Made by a program: the position numbers and the translations under genes. DNA of 64,000 nt from the NCBI GenBank assembly GCA_024760905.1, contig CM045733.1, positions 34,955,001 through 35,019,000 on the forward strand. The letters are read 5' to 3'. This document shows positions 20,771 through 32,419 of this stretch, piece by piece (positions within the stretch are counted from its first letter, which is position 1; the number at the start of each line of letters is the position of its first letter). Below the pieces are notes generated by a model. It did not search any database. It was not told the DNA's origin and saw only the letters and a program-made list of their open reading frames with translations. The stretch comes from Plotosus lineatus. Lineage: Eukaryota; Chordata; Actinopteri; Siluriformes; Plotosidae.

Positions 20771-21080
20771 TTCTATGCGGAAAACATTAACGTAAATTAA
20801 AGATTTCATTTGATTTGGATTTTTATAAATTTATTATGTAAAGTCTCTTGACATGCAGAAAAGGTAATCTTAGATCATAATTAAATATTAATAATAAGGA
20901 TTTTATTGAATATTATAACTAAATACTATGTGCATGATGGATGGCAAAGGGTATTTACTGTCTTAAGATATTCTGCTTTAGGGAACAGTTTCAGTTAAAG
21001 CCATATTGATTCCAGTCACTGATACATATTTGCCTCTTCACAGTCACTTTGTATGTGCAAGCATGGTTCACTGCCGATAA
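20771..21080. other. Unassigned stretch
   Basis: Nothing recognisable. Confidence 0.3.
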
Positions 21081-21084
21081 TACT

Positions 21085-21605
21085 TGCAATGCACCTGCCA
21101 ACGATCTAAATCTTCTCTAAGCCATGAAAGACTACTGTGAAGTCAATAAAACTGTTTATTGGACCAGCAAAATTGAGAGGTCATCTATGGTACATAAGTG
21201 AAGATTTTGTGGGCTTAGTCCTCTTCTCTGACAAGACTGAAGTGGAGGTGAAAAGGGAGGCTATAGTTTCCTTAGAAAAATCTGAGATGAAAGAAGACTT
21301 GAGAAGGCTTCTTCTCCCTGTGGATTATATATTCAGAGGGCGGTAACTAGCTGAATTTGTGACTAGAAAATCTCTCAATCTTTTTTCTGCTCTGAAGTTG
21401 TCAACCTAGTTCCTCAAAAGCGATTCTCAATCATGGTGCACTTGCCAAGACTACATTCTTTCCCAAGAAAAATGTTCTGCTCTACGTGTTGTCAATGAAT
21501 GTGCTGAATGGGCTGTGAAGTTGGCTCTAGATTTCAACCTTGCGCCCACTCATGACGAAGAACAGCATCAGCTCCTCTTTCAAATGGTAGAATAACACAG
21601 AACCT
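21085..21605 (+). pseudogene. Degenerate coding remnant, probably mobile-element associated
   Basis: The frame 21137-21344 reads LRGHLWYISEDFVGLVLFSD and REAIVSLEKSEMKED. After a stop and frame changes, VVNECAEWAVKLALDFNLAP and EEQHQLLFQMVE follow at about 21490-21594. From memory, blocks of this kind (a WYLSEE-like stretch, then a C-terminal NDCAERAVKL..EEQ..LLQVV block) occur in uncharacterised multi-copy animal proteins linked to transposons. I cannot assign a family. Stops and shifts make it non-functional. Confidence 0.45.
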
Positions 21606-21728
21606 TCATCACAAAACCAGAAAAATTATTTGTAGGCAAATAGACATGGTGATATCTGCTAATAATGATAAACAGCGCTTTCTATCACTTGAAATGATTT
21701 GATATGATATTCATAACTTTCTTAGAAA

Positions 21729-21935
21729 GATTTCCTTTCGGCTTTTTCCCATAATCAGGGTTCACCACAGCGAATTATTTGCACGTTTGATTTGGCATGA
21801 GTTTTTACATCGGATGCCCTTCCTGACACAACCCTTTAGCAAGGGACAGAAACATGCTGACAGCATGTCAGCCTCCACTTTATGAAAGTCATATGAAAGT
21901 TTTTTACATGCCTCTAACCATAGACAGTAAGAGAC
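21729..21935 (-). repeat. SINE-A partial copy
   Basis: The reversed tail (TTTCCTTTCGGCTTTTTCCC) runs to the reversed body (TTACATGCCTCTAACCATAG). The head is missing; a SINE-C scrap follows. Confidence 0.8.
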
Positions 21936-21948
21936 ATTTTGTACAAAG

Positions 21949-22035
21949 GTAAGGTAAGGTAGAGTCTGTTGGGTTTTGACACCCGAGCCTAGTGGCTCAT
22001 CAGGCCAGTGCTTATCCCCGGTTTCTGTAGCGTGA
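21949..22035 (-). repeat. SINE-C 3' end fragment
   Basis: GTCTGTTGGGTTTTGACACC..GGCTCATCAGGCCAGTGC is the reverse of the SINE-C tail seen at 32320-32400. Confidence 0.75.
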
Positions 22036-22099
22036 AGCGATTTTGTGCAGAGAGAACAAAAATTGCATTAATTTCCAATTTTCACCTGAAATTGGTGGT

Positions 22100-22230
22100 T
22101 TTCTTTCATTTTTTTTTTTTTTTTTTATTATTTTTTTATGCTATTGAGCAGTTGGTTAAAATTTACTTGAAATATTTTTACAGGGTTTTCTTAGGTAACC
22201 TCACAAAATGAGAGGGTGAGTGATGTTAGG
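22100..22230. repeat. R1 repeat, copy 2, opposite orientation
   Basis: CTTAGGTAACCTCACAAAATG matches copy 1 (18215-18240) in reverse. A T-run at 22110-22128 interrupts it. Confidence 0.6.
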
Positions 22231-23177
22231 TTTGTTTTTTTTTTGTTGTTTTGTTTTTTTTACCCATATAACCTTGAAACACCTTACTATTAACATCCCC
22301 ATACTATAGACACATTGTATGGGATGCCTGTTTGCCCCCAAATTCCTGGGGACAATGATTTTCCAGGACCTGGCTTAGGAATCAAACACTGAAAAGACTA
22401 CCATCAAAAAAAAAAAAAAAAAACACATACTTGCTGAAATAGTTGAAGGCATTCTTACCACTTACACTGTTGGACTCACGGATGATACATTAATTTATCA
22501 ATTTTCTGTATGGGAAGTTCTGCGACTTCATGACTTTAGGCTAAATTTCAACTGCAACATTGCAGTTAAGAGACTGATCACACATACTCCTCATTTTCTA
22601 ACCATTCTCTTAAGGTGTATTATAACAGACTATAAAACAACTAATTTACTTATTACCTTCCCATAACTGCTGTCTTGTTCATATCAATCCAGACAAACTC
22701 CATTAACACAGTTTGTTTCTACAGTGAGATATGGATTTCCATACACTCTGGTAGTAGGATATATTTCATCAGACGGAAGAAATACTTCTCAGTAGACATA
22801 TCTGTTTATAATCACACCTTTAAATAACCTAATCTTACATCAGATTACTGCAAAGTCTCTTGCTTTTTCCAAGCATAACTAATAAGCCTTGCATTATGAT
22901 GTGTTGTCTATCAAGTGTTCCTGTTTTTGTACAATTTAGGTTTTACAAAGTTCAAACCGTTTGTGTTTTCTAACCCTTTGCCTACATATTCCCTTGCACT
23001 TTCAATTTGTTTGCTGTGGTTATTTTAATAAAGTCCCACACGTCTGGGTATCTGTCTGATCTTGTCTGTGTCTCTCCAGGGGACTCTTCACATAATAATT
23101 ATTCTGACCCTTTTGTGACCACCTGCAGTCTACAGAAACATTGTTAGATAGTACAATTTAATAAAATAATTTACATG
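22231..23177. other. Unassigned stretch
   Basis: A poly-T lies at about 22232-22260 and a poly-A at 22406-22424. No coding or RNA gene was seen. Confidence 0.3.
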
Positions 23178-23308
23178 AAGGCCTACGATAGTCTGGTGAG
23201 CTCTCCTGGATGTACCCCGCCTTTGCCCAGAGTTGGCTGAGATGGGTGCCAGCCTGTACGCCACCCTAGTTAGGATTAAGTGGTTCAAAAAAATAAATGA
23301 ATGAATGT
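23178..23308 (+). repeat. (ATGA)n-type SINE tail fragment
   Basis: GGTGAGCTCTCCTGGATG..GGCTGAGATGGGTGCCAGCC..TTAGGATTAAGTGGTTCA then (ATGA)n. The head is absent, so SINE-A' and SINE-B cannot be told apart. Confidence 0.75.
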
Positions 23309-23420
23309 ATCGTGTCACATGAACACAATACAATATATGCATATGCTTAAGCCCAAAATATCACCATATTAATGCCTTGTCTGTTTTCTAAATAAATAAC
23401 ATACATAGAGGCCAGCAAAA

Positions 23421-23770
23421 GGGGCAGTGTTGGTCTAGTGGATAGGGTGCAGGATCGCTGATCCTAAGGTTGGGGGTTCAAGTCCCCACAAGGTTGTCAC
23501 AGTCGCCCCCAGTGCAGCTAACTGGGTTATCAAAGATGGGCCATGTCTCTCACTGTCTATGGTGAGAGGTTCATGTAAAAGAACCATTGCTGACTTTCGT
23601 AAAAAGAGTAGCTGCAAAGCCGTCAGCGTGTTTCTTTCCCTTGCTAAAAGGGTTGGTTGTGACAGGAAGGGCATCCGACGTAAAAACCCATGCCAAATCA
23701 AATGTGCGAATCAAATGATTCGCTTTGGCGACTCTCGAGAAGGGGGAAAAAGCTGAAAAGAAAGGAAGAT
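23421..23770 (+). repeat. SINE-A full copy with perfect 16-bp target duplication
   Basis: The head is GGGGCAGTGTTGGTCTAGTG, the B box is GTTCAAGTC and the tail is ..TTTGGCGACTCTCGAG..AAGCTGAAAAG. The duplication ATAGAGGCCAGCAAAA lies at 23405-23420 and 23771-23786. The perfect duplication suggests a relatively recent insertion. Confidence 0.95.
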
Positions 23771-24002
23771 ATAGAGGCCAGCAAAACAAACAAAAAAAAA
23801 ACACCACCAGTGGTGTCTTATCTTAATTTCTGCATTTGCTATCCATTATCAGTAAATTTATCTGTCAGGGCTGCAGAGGAAGATGGGTCCAATTCCAATT
23901 AACCTCATGTGAGAAGCAGGACAAAGCAGGCATACCTTTGAACTACACTCAGTCTATAGTAGGTCCAACAAAGTGAAAACCATTCATATCAGGCACTATA
24001 GG

Positions 24003-24175
24003 CAATTTAGTGCATCCAGCTGAACTAATGTGCATGTCTTTGGACTGTGGACAGAAACCTCCACAGGCACAGGGACAACAAGTAAGTTTCACTCAGAACG
24101 GCAAGAGTGCACATTAGATTCAAACCCAGAGTTTTCTTTCTGTGAAGTCAGTGCTACCCACTGAACCATATGAAC
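24003..24175 (-). repeat. SINE-B fragment
   Basis: CATGTCTTTGGACTGTGGAC..GGCACAGGGACAAC..GTGAAGTCAGTGCTACCCAC is the reverse of the SINE-B body and head. Confidence 0.7.
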
Positions 24176-24195
24176 CCACTGAACCCACTGAAACC

Positions 24196-26600
24196 AAGCC
24201 CTGCCATGTAGCGAAGGATGTTCATTTTAGCCACTTGTATCTGTGATCTTGCTCTTTTGGTCACTACCCAAATCTTGTGACCATAGGTGAGTATTGGAAT
24301 GTGGATTGACTGATAAATTGAGAACGTTGTGGCTCAGCTTCCTCTTCACCATACAGATTGGTGGGCTCCACTTTATAGCAGAGGCTGCAGCGATCTGCCT
24401 GTCAATCTCTCAATCCATTTTTCCCTTACTCATGAACAAGACCCCGAAATACTTGAACTCCTCCACTTGGTGCAGGACCTCATTCCAGACCCAGAAGGTG
24501 CATTCCACCCTTTTTTGGCTGAGAACCATGGCCTCGGACTTGGAGGTGCTGATTCTGATCCCGTCTGCTTCACACTCACCTGTAAATCACTCATATTAGA
24601 GCTGGAGGTCCCGGATGGATGAAGCCAAAAGGACACCGTCATCTGCAAAAAGCAGAAATGAGATTCGATGGTCCTCAAACCAGATCCTCTCAACACCTCG
24701 GCTATGCCTAAAAATTATGTCCAGAAAAATTTTGAACAGAATCGGTGACAAAGGAGAGCCTTGGTGACTCCAACATTCACCAGTAATGAATTCAATCTGT
24801 TCTTACAAGTGCAGACAAAGCTCTGGCTCCACTGATACAGAGACCAAATTGCTTATAGCTGTGAGTCTGGTCCACCATACTCTTGAAGCATGCTTAACAA
24901 GATAGCTTGAGGGACACAATCGAAAACCTTCTCTAAATCCACAAAACACATGTGGTCAGATTGGGCAAACTCCCATGCCTCCTCCAGGATCCTGTAGAAC
25001 ATAGAGTTGGTCGAGAGTGCCAAGGCCAGGAAGAAAACCACATTGCTCCTTCTGAATCCGAGGTTCAACTCTCGGTTGGATCCTAATTTCTAGTACCCCT
25101 GCATAGACTTTCCTTGGTAGGCTGAGGAGTGTAATTACACAATGATTGGAACACACCCTCCTGTCCCCTTTTTTAAAAAGGGGGACTACCACCCTTGTTT
25201 GCCAATCCAGAGGTACCGCTCCGATGACCATGCGATGTTGCAGAGACGTGTCAACCGAGACAGTCCTACAACATCCAGAGCCCTCAGATATTCAGGGCAG
25301 ATCTTATCCACCCCTGGAGCCTGACCATTGAGGAGCCTTTTGACTATTTCAGCTACCTCAGCTCCAGTAATGGGTGGACCCCCACCCAAACCCCATGGAT
25401 CTTCTTCCTCCATAGAGGGCATGTTGGTGGGATTCAGGAGGTCCTCGAAATATTCCTTACACCTCCTGACAAAATCCCCAGTCCAGATGAGCAGTTCCCC
25501 ACTTCTATTGTAAACAGTTTTTGTGGAGAACTGCTTCCCCCTCCTGAGGCGTTGGATGGTGGCCCAGAACCTTTTTGAGGCCAACCAATAATTGCTTTCC
25601 AGGCTCTCACCAAACACCTCCCATGCCCTAGATTTTGCATCAGTAACAGCTTGGGCTACAGCACGTTTGGCATACCAGTACCTGTCTGCTGCCTTGGGAG
25701 TTCCACAGGCAAATAAAACCTAATAGGCCTCCTTTTTCAGCTTGACGGCCCCCTTTACTGTAGGTGTCCACCACCGGGTTCCCAGGTTACTTCCACGAGA
25801 GGCACCAATCAACTTCCGGCCACAGCTATGGACTGCTGCCTCGACAATGGAGGCACGAAACATGACCTATTTGGATTCCACGTCACCCGCCTCCTTCGGG
25901 ATGTGGTTGCAGCTCTGCCAGAGATGGGAATTAAAGGCCCCTCTTACAGGGGACTCTGGCAAAAGTTCGTAGGAGACCCTAACTACTCACTTTGGCCTGC
26001 CAGGTCTGGAGGGCAGCCTTTCACACCATCGGAGCCAGCTCACCACCCTCTAAAGATTTCAAGAAGGGTAGGTACTCTGGACTGTCAGTTGGTCCATAAG
26101 CACAAATAACAGTCAAGAACCATACCCCATCCAAAAGAGAAGGGAAGCTAACCTTTCGTCAACTGGGGAGAACCCAACATATGGGTACCAAAATGAGGGG
26201 CAACAACAATGCCCACACTGGCTCGTCGCCTTTCCCCATGAGCAACCCTAGAATGGAATAAGGTCCAGCCCCTCTCAAGATGGGTGGTTACAGAACCCAA
26301 GCCATGCATTGAGATGTCTCCTTTTCTGGCTGGGCTTGGCTGGGCACCATGGGCTCCATGTGTTCGATCACCTCCCCCAGTCCTGGCTCCAGGGAGACCC
26401 CAGTGACCCATGTCCGGGCAAGAGAGACCGTCTCCTATTATGTTTTTCCATAGGAGTTTTTGAATCGTGCTTCATCTGGACCTTCACCTAGGACCTTTTG
26501 GCCTTGAGTGATCCTACCAGAGTTGTAATGCCCCTGACAACATAGCTCCTAGGATCATTAGGACATGCAAACACCTCCACCATGATAAAGTGGCAAATCA
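24196..26600 (-). pseudogene. LINE-B copy, endonuclease and RT, 3' end missing
   Basis: Minus-strand order: endonuclease N-terminal region near 26300-26160 (FHSRVAHGERRRASVGIVVA); a linker at 25617-25330 (GKQFSTKTVYNRSGELL, VRRCKEYFEDLLNP, GQAPGVDKICPEYLRALDVV); RT start at 25210-24956 (PLDWQTRVVVPLFKKGDRRV, QCGFLPGLGTLDQLY); motif A at about 24950-24900 (HMCFVDLEKVFDCVPQ); and the catalytic LFADDGVLLASS at about 24650-24620. It ends within the C-terminal domain near 24196 (RSQIQVAKM). Many frame breaks are present. It is the same family as the plus-strand copy at 46830-48033, which has the C-terminus this one lacks. The clade was not determined with confidence. Confidence 0.85.
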
Positions 26601-27976
26601 AGGAGTCGGTTAAATACACCATTAACCAGTAAATTTTGTCTTGTTTGTCATTAAATAGCAGATTTTATTTATGTTTAAAGATATGCAGCTGTACAGTTCT
26701 CCTGATCTATGCATAATAATAGTGTTATTGACCTATAAAGATATCATTTGTCCTCTGAGAATCTCATTCAGCTGCCAGAACTATAATGCATCGAAAAGTA
26801 CTTTCTATGTAAACAGTTCATTGAAGAGAAACAGTTCTCTTGTCAACTCTTTGCAACAGTCCTCAAGTTTTCCTTTAACTATTGTTCTAAAAACACCATC
26901 AGTCCAATCCAATTACAGATACACTGCATCAGATGTTCAGGCTCAGTGTTTCATTTTTTACACATCATCAATGACCCATGATTATTACATTATATTACAT
27001 CAAAAAGAGTTGTGAAGAAATCAATAAGGAAGTGTGTAGTTACTCAAATTGTTAAATATAAAATAAAGCAACAAAGGAAATATCGAGTTTAGTTAAATAT
27101 TTTAACAATATTCTGAAATAATGATTACACCCCTTCTTGTTGGAGAGACAAAGTGAAAAGCAGTATTTTAAAAAAGTATAATCATTTTATCTCAACTTGA
27201 TTTTAAGTTTACTGTCCTCAATAGGGTTGAAGACAGCAATGCCACTCCTAACACTGCAACAAGATTATAGACTACACTATTTGTGGGTGTTAGAATATAG
27301 CCTTGGAAAAATACTGTAAAGATTTCCATTTTGGTCTAGACATTGCAATCACAAGGCTTCTTGCTATATTTTCTTTTACAGACTCCTGAAACTCAAGTAT
27401 CTCTCTTTGATGACTTAAAAGCTGAAAATGCTGACCATACAACCTTGCTGTGTGACAAAATTTTGGGGCAGAAGCACACGGATATGCTATCCATCCCACA
27501 AAGCATCTTTAATGTTTTGCTAGTAATTTGCAAATCGTCATTTGTCAATTGTTAATTGTCATTTAAGATATTTTGTCTCGTATATACTACATGTTTTTAA
27601 TGCTTGTGTAGATAATTTTTAATATGTGTTAACTTTATTTTCTTATACACTATAGACTATACAATGGTATCCACCAAGCCTGAAGTAAATAATTATTAAT
27701 TGTTGCAGTATATACTACATGAAAAAAGCAAAAATAGAATGAGACTCTTTTGGTTTGTTTTTACATATTTCAAGCTTGACAATCACATGCACTCCATTAT
27801 GGCATCTTTTAAAACTTATTCATGGTTTTCTAATGCACTACATACAAGCAGAAATGCAAAGTTCTCTTAAATGGAACTTGTATTTAAGGGTATACTGCCT
27901 GGGAACATAAGACTAGCATGTTCCATTACAGCATCTTTTAAAACTCATTAAAACTATACTTACACTTTACAAGAAC
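26601..27976. other. Unassigned AT-rich stretch
   Basis: No supported gene. A splice-acceptor-like TTTTCTTTTACAG at 27367-27379 precedes a short open frame, but nothing else supports an exon. GCATCTTTTAAAACTYATT occurs twice (27802, 27931). Confidence 0.35.
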
Positions 27977-28079
27977 ATTAATTCATTTTCTGAACTGCTT
28001 AATCCTAATTAAGGTCATGGGGTGGCAACTCTGGGCCAGGGCAGAGGACACCCTGGACAGCTCACCAGGCCATCGCAGT
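27977..28079 (-). repeat. (ATGA)n-type SINE tail fragment
   Basis: TTCTGAACTGCTTAATCCTAATTAAGG..CACCCTGGACAGCTCACC is the reverse of the shared SINE-A'/B tail. Confidence 0.75.
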
Positions 28080-28544
28080 TTATTAGAACATAAGATTAGC
28101 AAACTAAACTGAGTCATGAAATGATTTTTATGGTTTATTTTTGTGTGTGACAAGAGTAAAGTGTGCTCCATCACAAGAGCCACGCTCTGGCCCGAATCCT
28201 CCACTATGCCATTATTTGAACTGCTTTTAAAATTTGAAAAAGTGATCTTTTTACTTGAAAATATGAAGGCCATATTGAATTTTTCTTTCAATATAAAAGA
28301 AGAGGTGGGGTTCTAGGATTTTAAAATGGTTTCTCAAACAATATCCCATTTCAGTCCATGGGTTGTTGTAATCTCAATCTGACCTAATTATCCATATCAT
28401 ATAAATTATATAATTGGTTAATTATTCTTTCAATATATTGTAAACAGTCATGTTACTTTTGGCATGTCAGTTGTGTAGTAGTCACTTATCCGGTGTCATT
28501 GATGCAATAGTAAGAATTATTTCATGGCCTTTACCAGCTGATAT
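28080..28544. other. Unassigned stretch
   Basis: Nothing recognised. Confidence 0.3.
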
Positions 28545-28771
28545 TTCCTTTTGGCTTTTTCCCTTTTTCAGGGGTCGCCACAGCGAATGATTCGCATATT
28601 TGATTCAGAATAGGTTCTTACGTCGGATGCCATTCCTGACACAACCCTTTAGTAAGGGGCAGAAACACGCTGATAGCTATGCAGCTACTCTTTACAAAGT
28701 CAACATTGTTGAAAGTCAACAATGGTTCTTTTGCATGCCTTTCACCATAAATAGTGAAAGACATGGCCGGC
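28545..28771 (-). repeat. SINE-A, head-less copy
   Basis: The reversed tail TTTCCTTTTGGCTTTTTCCC, then the body; an internal duplication (GTCAACATTGTTGAAAGTCAACAATGG) lies at 28698-28724. It stops at GGCCGGCCT, against the palindrome. Confidence 0.82.
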
Positions 28772-28779
28772 CTACACAC

Positions 28780-28968
28780 TTATGTGTATACTACACAGAA
28801 TCTGTATGTTATTATTATTATTTTATGTAGGGATATATAGGGATAATGGACACAATTATTCATTCAAGAGTTTTTTTTTCTTTTATAAATAATTGTGTTC
28901 ATTATCCCTATATATCCCTACATAAAATAATAATAATAACATACAGATTCTGTGTAGTATACACATAA
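28780..28968. repeat. Palindrome, 81-bp arms, 27-nt spacer
   Basis: Arm 28780-28860 is the reverse complement of 28888-28968 with one mismatch by eye. The arms contain (ATT)n and TAGGGATATATAGGGATAAT. The spacer (28861-28887) is T-rich. It abuts the truncated end of a SINE-A. Confidence 0.95.
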
Positions 28969-29266
28969 AATATATGTATTGACAATGCCCTGAAATTTTA
29001 CAATGTTTTTCAAAATTCGGTAAAAACAAAATTGTTCATTTCCTGAAACCTTTATTTAACTTACATAAGTAATTAAAAAATTAAAGTAAATAAATTATTG
29101 ACTAACTTATTTTTGTATGAGCACATGTTAAATTGCATGCCTGCTTCCAATAAAAACTGGGATAGAGATATTTTCACCATGGGTATCATCACTTTTTCGT
29201 TTATTACACCTTTCAATTGCTTGGCAACTGAGGATGATAAGGGGTAGCACCTTCCCTTTCTCCACA

Positions 29267-29368
29267 TAAATGGCTGAAGTGCTTTTGAGCAAGGTATCTA
29301 AACCCACTACTGCTCTCCGGACACCCCCAAAGCATGTGTGGCAGCCCACTGCTCCAAGTGTGTGTGCG

Positions 29369-29402
<34 letters not shown>

Positions 29403-29475
29403 AGTGTGTGTGTGTGCTCACTATTTACATGTGTGGATGCTGACTTTGGATGGGTTAAATGCAGAGGAAATAATT
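29267..29475 (+). repeat. SINE-E fragment with (GT)n
   Basis: TTTTGAGCAAGGTATCTAAACC..GGCAGCCCACTGCTCC, (GT)n at about 29357-29418 and TTTGGATGGGTTAAATGCAG form a pattern common in a teleost interspersed repeat. No head was seen. Confidence 0.6.
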
Positions 29476-29495
29476 TCTTTTACGAGATTAAAACA

Positions 29496-29823
29496 TTCAT
29501 TCATTTTCTGTAACCGCTTAATCCTATTTAGGATCACAGTGAGGCTGGCACCCATCCCATCCGACTACGGGCAAGAGCAGAGTACACTCTGGACAGCTTG
29601 CCAGGCCATCGCAGGGCAGAAACCCGCTACAGCTATGCAGCTACCCTTATCAAAAGTCAGTAATGGTTCTTTTACACCATAGACAGTGAGAGACATGGCC
29701 GGCCTTTGATAATCCAGTTAGCTACACTTGGGGTACAGTGACGACCTATGGACAGTGGGGCTTGAACTCCAACATTAGGATCAGTGATCCAGCACCTTTT
29801 ACCACCAGGCCCTCACTGCCCGG
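29496..29823 (-). repeat. SINE-A' full copy with 10-bp target duplication
   Basis: From the reversed (ATGA)n tail to the reversed head (GGATCAGTGATCCAGCACC..CACTGCC). The duplication GATTAAAACA lies at 29486-29495 and 29824-29833. Confidence 0.92.
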
Positions 29824-30185
29824 GATTAAAACAGCATATCGAAATTTTAGAAAGTAAGTAAATAAATAAATAAAATTGAAATCCAAAATATAACACATCA
29901 CATAGAATATATACATACAAATTAAGCAAGTAAGACCTCAGACTCCTAATTACAAGGAGATGTGATAAGCAACACATTATAAAAACATGATATAAAGAAA
30001 GTTGTAAAAAGAAACAGGAAAAATGACACTAACAAACCATAAAATAACTAATAAAAAATATGGGAAACTGTGACAAAGTTGCAAAACTTTAAATATTTGC
30101 AGGAATAAAGAATAAGAGCAGTCACTAATCAATCAACTTTACAATACGGAAATTGTTCTTACAGGCTTCAGAAACCTATAAGAGT

Positions 30186-30290
30186 AATTCATTCAGTTGC
30201 CAAACTGTTTAATCCTAGTTAGGGTTGTGTGGAGGCTGTCTATCCGATCTCAGCCCACTCTCGGAAAAATTAGGCTACATCCTGAGCGAC
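30186..30290 (-). repeat. (ATGA)n-type SINE tail, degenerate
   Basis: AAACTGTTTAATCCTAGTTAGGG and GATCTCAGCCCACTC retain the shared tail. Confidence 0.6.
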
Positions 30291-30852
30291 AACCCGATAA
30301 AACCACATTCCCACAAGAAGCAATGAACAAAACAGAAATCACTTTATCGCTGAAGTGCATGTAAAATCGTCTATTTTACACGGTTTACAGAAGTTAGGTT
30401 TTTGGGGTACTGTCAATATATGGTATCTTTTTAAACTCTGATTGGTTATCGCTTGAATCAATTGCCTGACGTTCAGCTCAGTTAAACTTCACACCCTCCC
30501 ACTTCACATCTTTTAGAAACTTTCACCTCTTTTTACTGATTTTACTGGCATTCACTGTCTTTACACGGTTGCTTTTTGATTCCTGTTCCTGGTTTGGCTT
30601 AAGAGTAATAGTGGTTTATATTAGAAATCATTGAAAGACAAGAATTTTATTGTAAGTATACAATATTATACACCATATCATCAATCAGCGACCACTTACA
30701 GTCACTTAAGTTATTCTTGCAGTTAGACTTTAAAGCCCTGACTAGAAGACATCAGAGCCTGCTAAAATCAATAATATATTGGGATTTTATAGGCGAAAAA
30801 AAAAAAATAATAATTCACTTCCTAATAATAACAGTATATTTTCCAGCTCATA
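30291..30852. other. Unassigned stretch
   Basis: Nothing recognised. Confidence 0.3.
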
Positions 30853-31275
30853 AGTGGCGCTTCGACAAGGTGCATGACTATTCACTTGGCGATCGCAAGT
30901 TCAAATCCGGTTTAATGCACATAGCCATCAGTGGCTGGGAGTCCATGGGAGTTAATTGGCCAAGCTCTGATGGGAGGGACAACATATGCTCATTTCCCTC
31001 TCACTCACAATGGTCGTCAGCCAATTATGGGCGCGTTTGATTTGTATGAGGGGGCAAATAGCACTTTGTCTCCGAGTGTGTTGGACTGTCCCCAAATACG
31101 CATGGTGCTGCAGTTCCCAAAGAGGCTGGTGGCTAGCATTACATGACATGGAGGAGGCGAGTACATGCATTCATCCTGGCCAGTGGTGGTCCTGTGACAA
31201 GGAAGGTCAGTACTTAATGGGAAGGAAATGGATATGACTAAATTATGGATAAAATGGGGAAGAATCCAAAAAAAG
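30853..31275 (+). repeat. SINE-F, tRNA-headed repeat of ~420 bp
   Basis: The head holds a B box GTTCAAATC (30899-30907) within GATCGCAAGTTCAAATCCGG. The body has CAGTGGCTGGGAGTCCATGG, CACTCACAATGGTCGTCAGC and GTCTCCGAGTGTGTTGGACTG, blocks I recall from a widespread fish SINE. It ends near ACTAAATTATGGATAAAATGGGGA. Confidence 0.7.
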
Positions 31276-31534
31276 CTCAAAGGTTCAAGTTCATCTCCTT
31301 CCTTTTTTTAATTCAGTCTGGTAAAGTTGAAATTAGCAATGCTTTTAATCAGGACTTTGTTTCAGCAGGTTATCTCTTTGAGAGGAACAAAACGGCAGGC
31401 CCAAGTTTCTCAGAGTAGACAATAACTGGTGTACTGGTAATACTTTTTGTTTCTACATTGCGTTTAAACTAAAGAAGTTCTTAAAACATTTATTTTAATT
31501 AATGTAAAAAAGTCTAATAGTGACTTGTTAGATC

Positions 31535-32099
31535 CATATATTTTGAAACTTTGCCCCATTTATTAACGGACTACAAGCTTATATATTTAATGTCAAGCAG
31601 GATACTTAAAATATGGAACATGGCTTATTGTTTTACCTTTATTAAAACAGGCCAATGCAATAATTTAAATAATTATCATCCAATATCTAGGCTGCCTTGC
31701 TTAGCTAAGATTCCGGAGTCCCTAGTTAACTCTCAATTAAAATATTTTTAAATGAAATTTGTATTTTGAATCCTTACCAATCTGATTTCAGATCTGGGCA
31801 TAGCACTGTTACTGCTACTTGTTTAGGTATAAATGGCATCTAAAAACACTAAAAAATAGACAACATTGTGCAGTCTTTTTCATTGACCTGTGTAAGGTGT
31901 TTGATACTGTGGATAATGCCCTTCTTCTGAACAGATTGTCAAACAGTGGCTTTGACACATCTGCTTGTGAACTACCTTGAGGATAGGATTCAATTTATTT
32001 TATTTGAAGACATTCAGTCTCAAAGTGCTCAAATCAGCACAGGAGTTCCACAAGTTTCAACTCTTGGTCATCTGTTCTTTATCTATATTAATAATATTG
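31535..32099 (+). pseudogene. LINE-C, RT N-terminal part
   Basis: Frames read NNYHPISRLPCLAKIPESLV, NPYQSDFRSGHSTVTATCLG, SFFIDLCKVFDTVDNALLLN and TGVPQVSTLG. These are RT fingers, motif A (FIDL.KVFDTV) and motif B regions of an L2/Rex1-like LINE. Stops and shifts are numerous. It is interrupted at 32100 by SINE-C and continues at 32420. Confidence 0.78.
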
Positions 32100-32406
32100 T
32101 GGGGCCGGTGGTGTAGTGGTTAGGGTGCTGCGCTCATGATCATGAGGTTGTGAATTTGAATCCCACTGAGACCCTCACTGTGCAAAGACCCCTGGGCAAG
32201 GTCTCAACCACAAGTGTGCTCTGTTCACCCAGCAGTATAAATGGGTACCAGTAAAAAATATACTGGGAAGATAACCTGCAATGGACTAGCGTCCCATCCA
32301 GGGTGAGTTGAACTCCTGGTCACGTCACGCAATGGAAACCAGGGATGAGCACCGGCCTGATGAGCCACTAGACTCGGGTGTAAAAACCCAACAGACTTTA
32401 CCTACC
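32100..32406 (+). repeat. SINE-C full copy in LINE-C, 13-bp target duplication
   Basis: The head is GCCGGTGGTGTAGTGGTTAG, the body includes GGCAAGGTCTCAACCAC and the tail is TAAAAACCCAACAGACTTTACC. The perfect duplication ATTAATAATATTG lies at 32087-32099 and 32407-32419. Confidence 0.94.
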
Positions 32407-32419
32407 ATTAATAATATTG

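Noticed and set aside
27343..27555. Candidate exon after a polypyrimidine/AG signal
   Set aside because: The short frame has no recognisable domain, and there is no donor context or partner exon.
28828..28850. Homing endonuclease (I-SceI-like) site in TAGGGATAAT
   Set aside because: It matches only the first half of that recognition sequence; it is coincidental AT-rich text in a palindrome.
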